Positions 63,387 through 64,000 of a DNA stretch of 64,000 bases are shown here, piece by piece. Both the position numbers and the translations under genes were made by a program. Each line of letters begins with the position of its first letter. Position 1 is the stretch's first letter. Location of the stretch: the NCBI RefSeq assembly GCF_014174305.1, contig NZ_JABEQH010000005.1, positions 1 to 64,000 on the forward strand, given 5' to 3'. The notes under the pieces were generated by a model that was not told the DNA's origin, did not search any database, and was given only the letters and a program-made list of their open reading frames with translations. The DNA comes from Gluconacetobacter johannae. Its GTDB lineage: Bacteria > Pseudomonadota > Alphaproteobacteria > Acetobacterales > Acetobacteraceae.

Positions 63387-64000
63387 ATGTCCTTGTTGAT
63401 CGAAGCCGAAGAACTGATGGTCAGGATCGGGCGCCCGGATCTTGTCATTCTGGATGCGACATCCGTATTGCCGGGACAATCGTTCGATCCGGATGAAAAT
63501 TTTCGGGTGCGCCGGATCGTGGGGGCACGCCGGTTCGATATCGAATGCTTTTCCGATCCCGACACGACCCTGCCGCATATGGTGCCCAGTCAGGGGCGTT
63601 TCGGCAGGCTGTTCGGGGATCTGGGCATCGAGGCGTCATCCGAGGTGGTCTTCTACGACCAGACGGGTGTCGCGTCGGCATGCCGGGGCTGGTGGCTGGC
63701 CGACCTGTTCGGTCATGCCAATGTCCGTGTGCTGAATGGTGGTCTGCCCGCGTGGAGCCGGGTCAACGGTGCTGTGGAAAGCGGCCCGGCGGCCGCGCCC
63801 GTGTCGAAGACCTATCATGCCAGCCCGCGCTATAGCCGTCTCAAGGGGCTGGGGGACGTGCTGTCTCTGTCGGGTACGCCCGATGCCGTTATTCTCGACG
63901 CGCGATCGAAAGCACGTTTTGCGGGAACGGCGAAGGAGCCACGTCCCGGCGTCAGGAGCGGCCATATTCCGGGGTCGCGGAATGTTCCCTTTGGTGAACT
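63387..64000 (+). CDS. sulfurtransferase (rhodanese/MST type), cut by window end
   Basis: The first ~204 residues of a two-domain rhodanese-like sulfurtransferase are visible. The inactive N-terminal rhodanese domain includes LVILDATSVLPG, VVFYDQTGVASACRGWWLADLFG and VRVLNGGLPAWS. The second domain begins with AVILDARSKARFAG and SGHIPGSRNVPFGE. The catalytic CxxG loop lies beyond the window. GAGGAAAGGAA precedes the ATG at 63387. Its place after the DszA/NtaA-type monooxygenase may point to a sulfur-containing substrate or to cyanide or sulfur detoxification. Confidence 0.88.
   Translation, partial: MSLLIEAEELMVRIGRPDLVILDATSVLPGQSFDPDENFRVRRIVGARRFDIECFSDPDTTLPHMVPSQGRFGRLFGDLGIEASSEVVFYDQTGVASACRGWWLADLFGHANVRVLNGGLPAWSRVNGAVESGPAAAPVSKTYHASPRYSRLKGLGDVLSLSGTPDAVILDARSKARFAGTAKEPRPGVRSGHIPGSRNVPFGE

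Overview
The window is a GC-rich bacterial chromosome segment. Gene content, GC-rich third codon positions and the protein sequences suggest an alphaproteobacterium, most likely Acetobacteraceae (Gluconacetobacter/Komagataeibacter-like). That assignment is inference from protein recognition, not a database search.

Positions 1-33,190 look like ordinary chromosome with tightly packed, often 4-bp-overlapping genes. In order: an SbcC/YhaN-like ATPase (cut by the left edge) with its SbcD/YhaO-like nuclease; an AaeB/AaeX/AaeA-type efflux operon; a cbpM-cbpA co-chaperone operon with a candidate heat-shock promoter; a CPA1 Na+/H+ antiporter; a zinc alcohol dehydrogenase; a multi-pass membrane protein flanked by two copies of a ~60-bp intergenic repeat; an AGE-family sugar isomerase with a stress-type SDR; and an FAD amine oxidase with an aldehyde dehydrogenase. 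Next comes a divergent six-gene ATP-grasp/alpha-E/transglutaminase/zinc-peptidase cluster (18,968-29,841), then a very small lipoprotein, panC, a Trm112-like protein, a Lon-N protein and a thioredoxin-TPR chaperone.

A tRNA-Gly(GCC) at 33,419-33,493, followed by a terminator, marks a change in character. Directly after it lie decayed sequence and an IS630 transposase remnant, then AT-rich intergenic DNA. From there to the right edge is about 30 kb of accessory, catabolic-looking genes. These are a nitroreductase, a RutF-like flavin reductase, an Asp/Glu racemase, a hydantoin racemase, an N-carbamoyl-D-amino-acid hydrolase with a complete catalytic triad, a Dpp-type peptide ABC transporter, a flavin monooxygenase, an SDR, an enolase-superfamily enzyme with a polar amino-acid ABC transporter, and a Trz/Atz-type amidohydrolase. 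They are followed by a TonB receptor, a class II aldolase, a dihydroorotase/hydantoinase-like cyclic amidohydrolase, an FMN alpha-hydroxyacid oxidase, and a LysR regulator divergent from an operon of 2-hydroxyacid dehydrogenase, NtaA/DszA-type monooxygenase, MFS transporter, tandem-NIPSNAP protein and sulfurtransferase (cut by the right edge).

My reading is that the accessory region imports and breaks down an N-containing (hydantoin-, carbamoyl- or heterocycle-like) substrate. The TonB receptor and three transport systems would take it up. The two-component flavin monooxygenase, cyclic amidohydrolase, carbamoylase and racemases would open and process the ring, and oxidoreductases would handle the carbon skeleton. 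The substrate cannot be named from sequence. The MFS transporter in the last operon carries a frameshift at a run of nine T. The other system worth attention is the ATP-grasp/alpha-E/transglutaminase cluster, a conserved but poorly characterised predicted peptide-synthesis or tagging system, here paired with a zinc peptidase and a palindrome in the leader of one operon.
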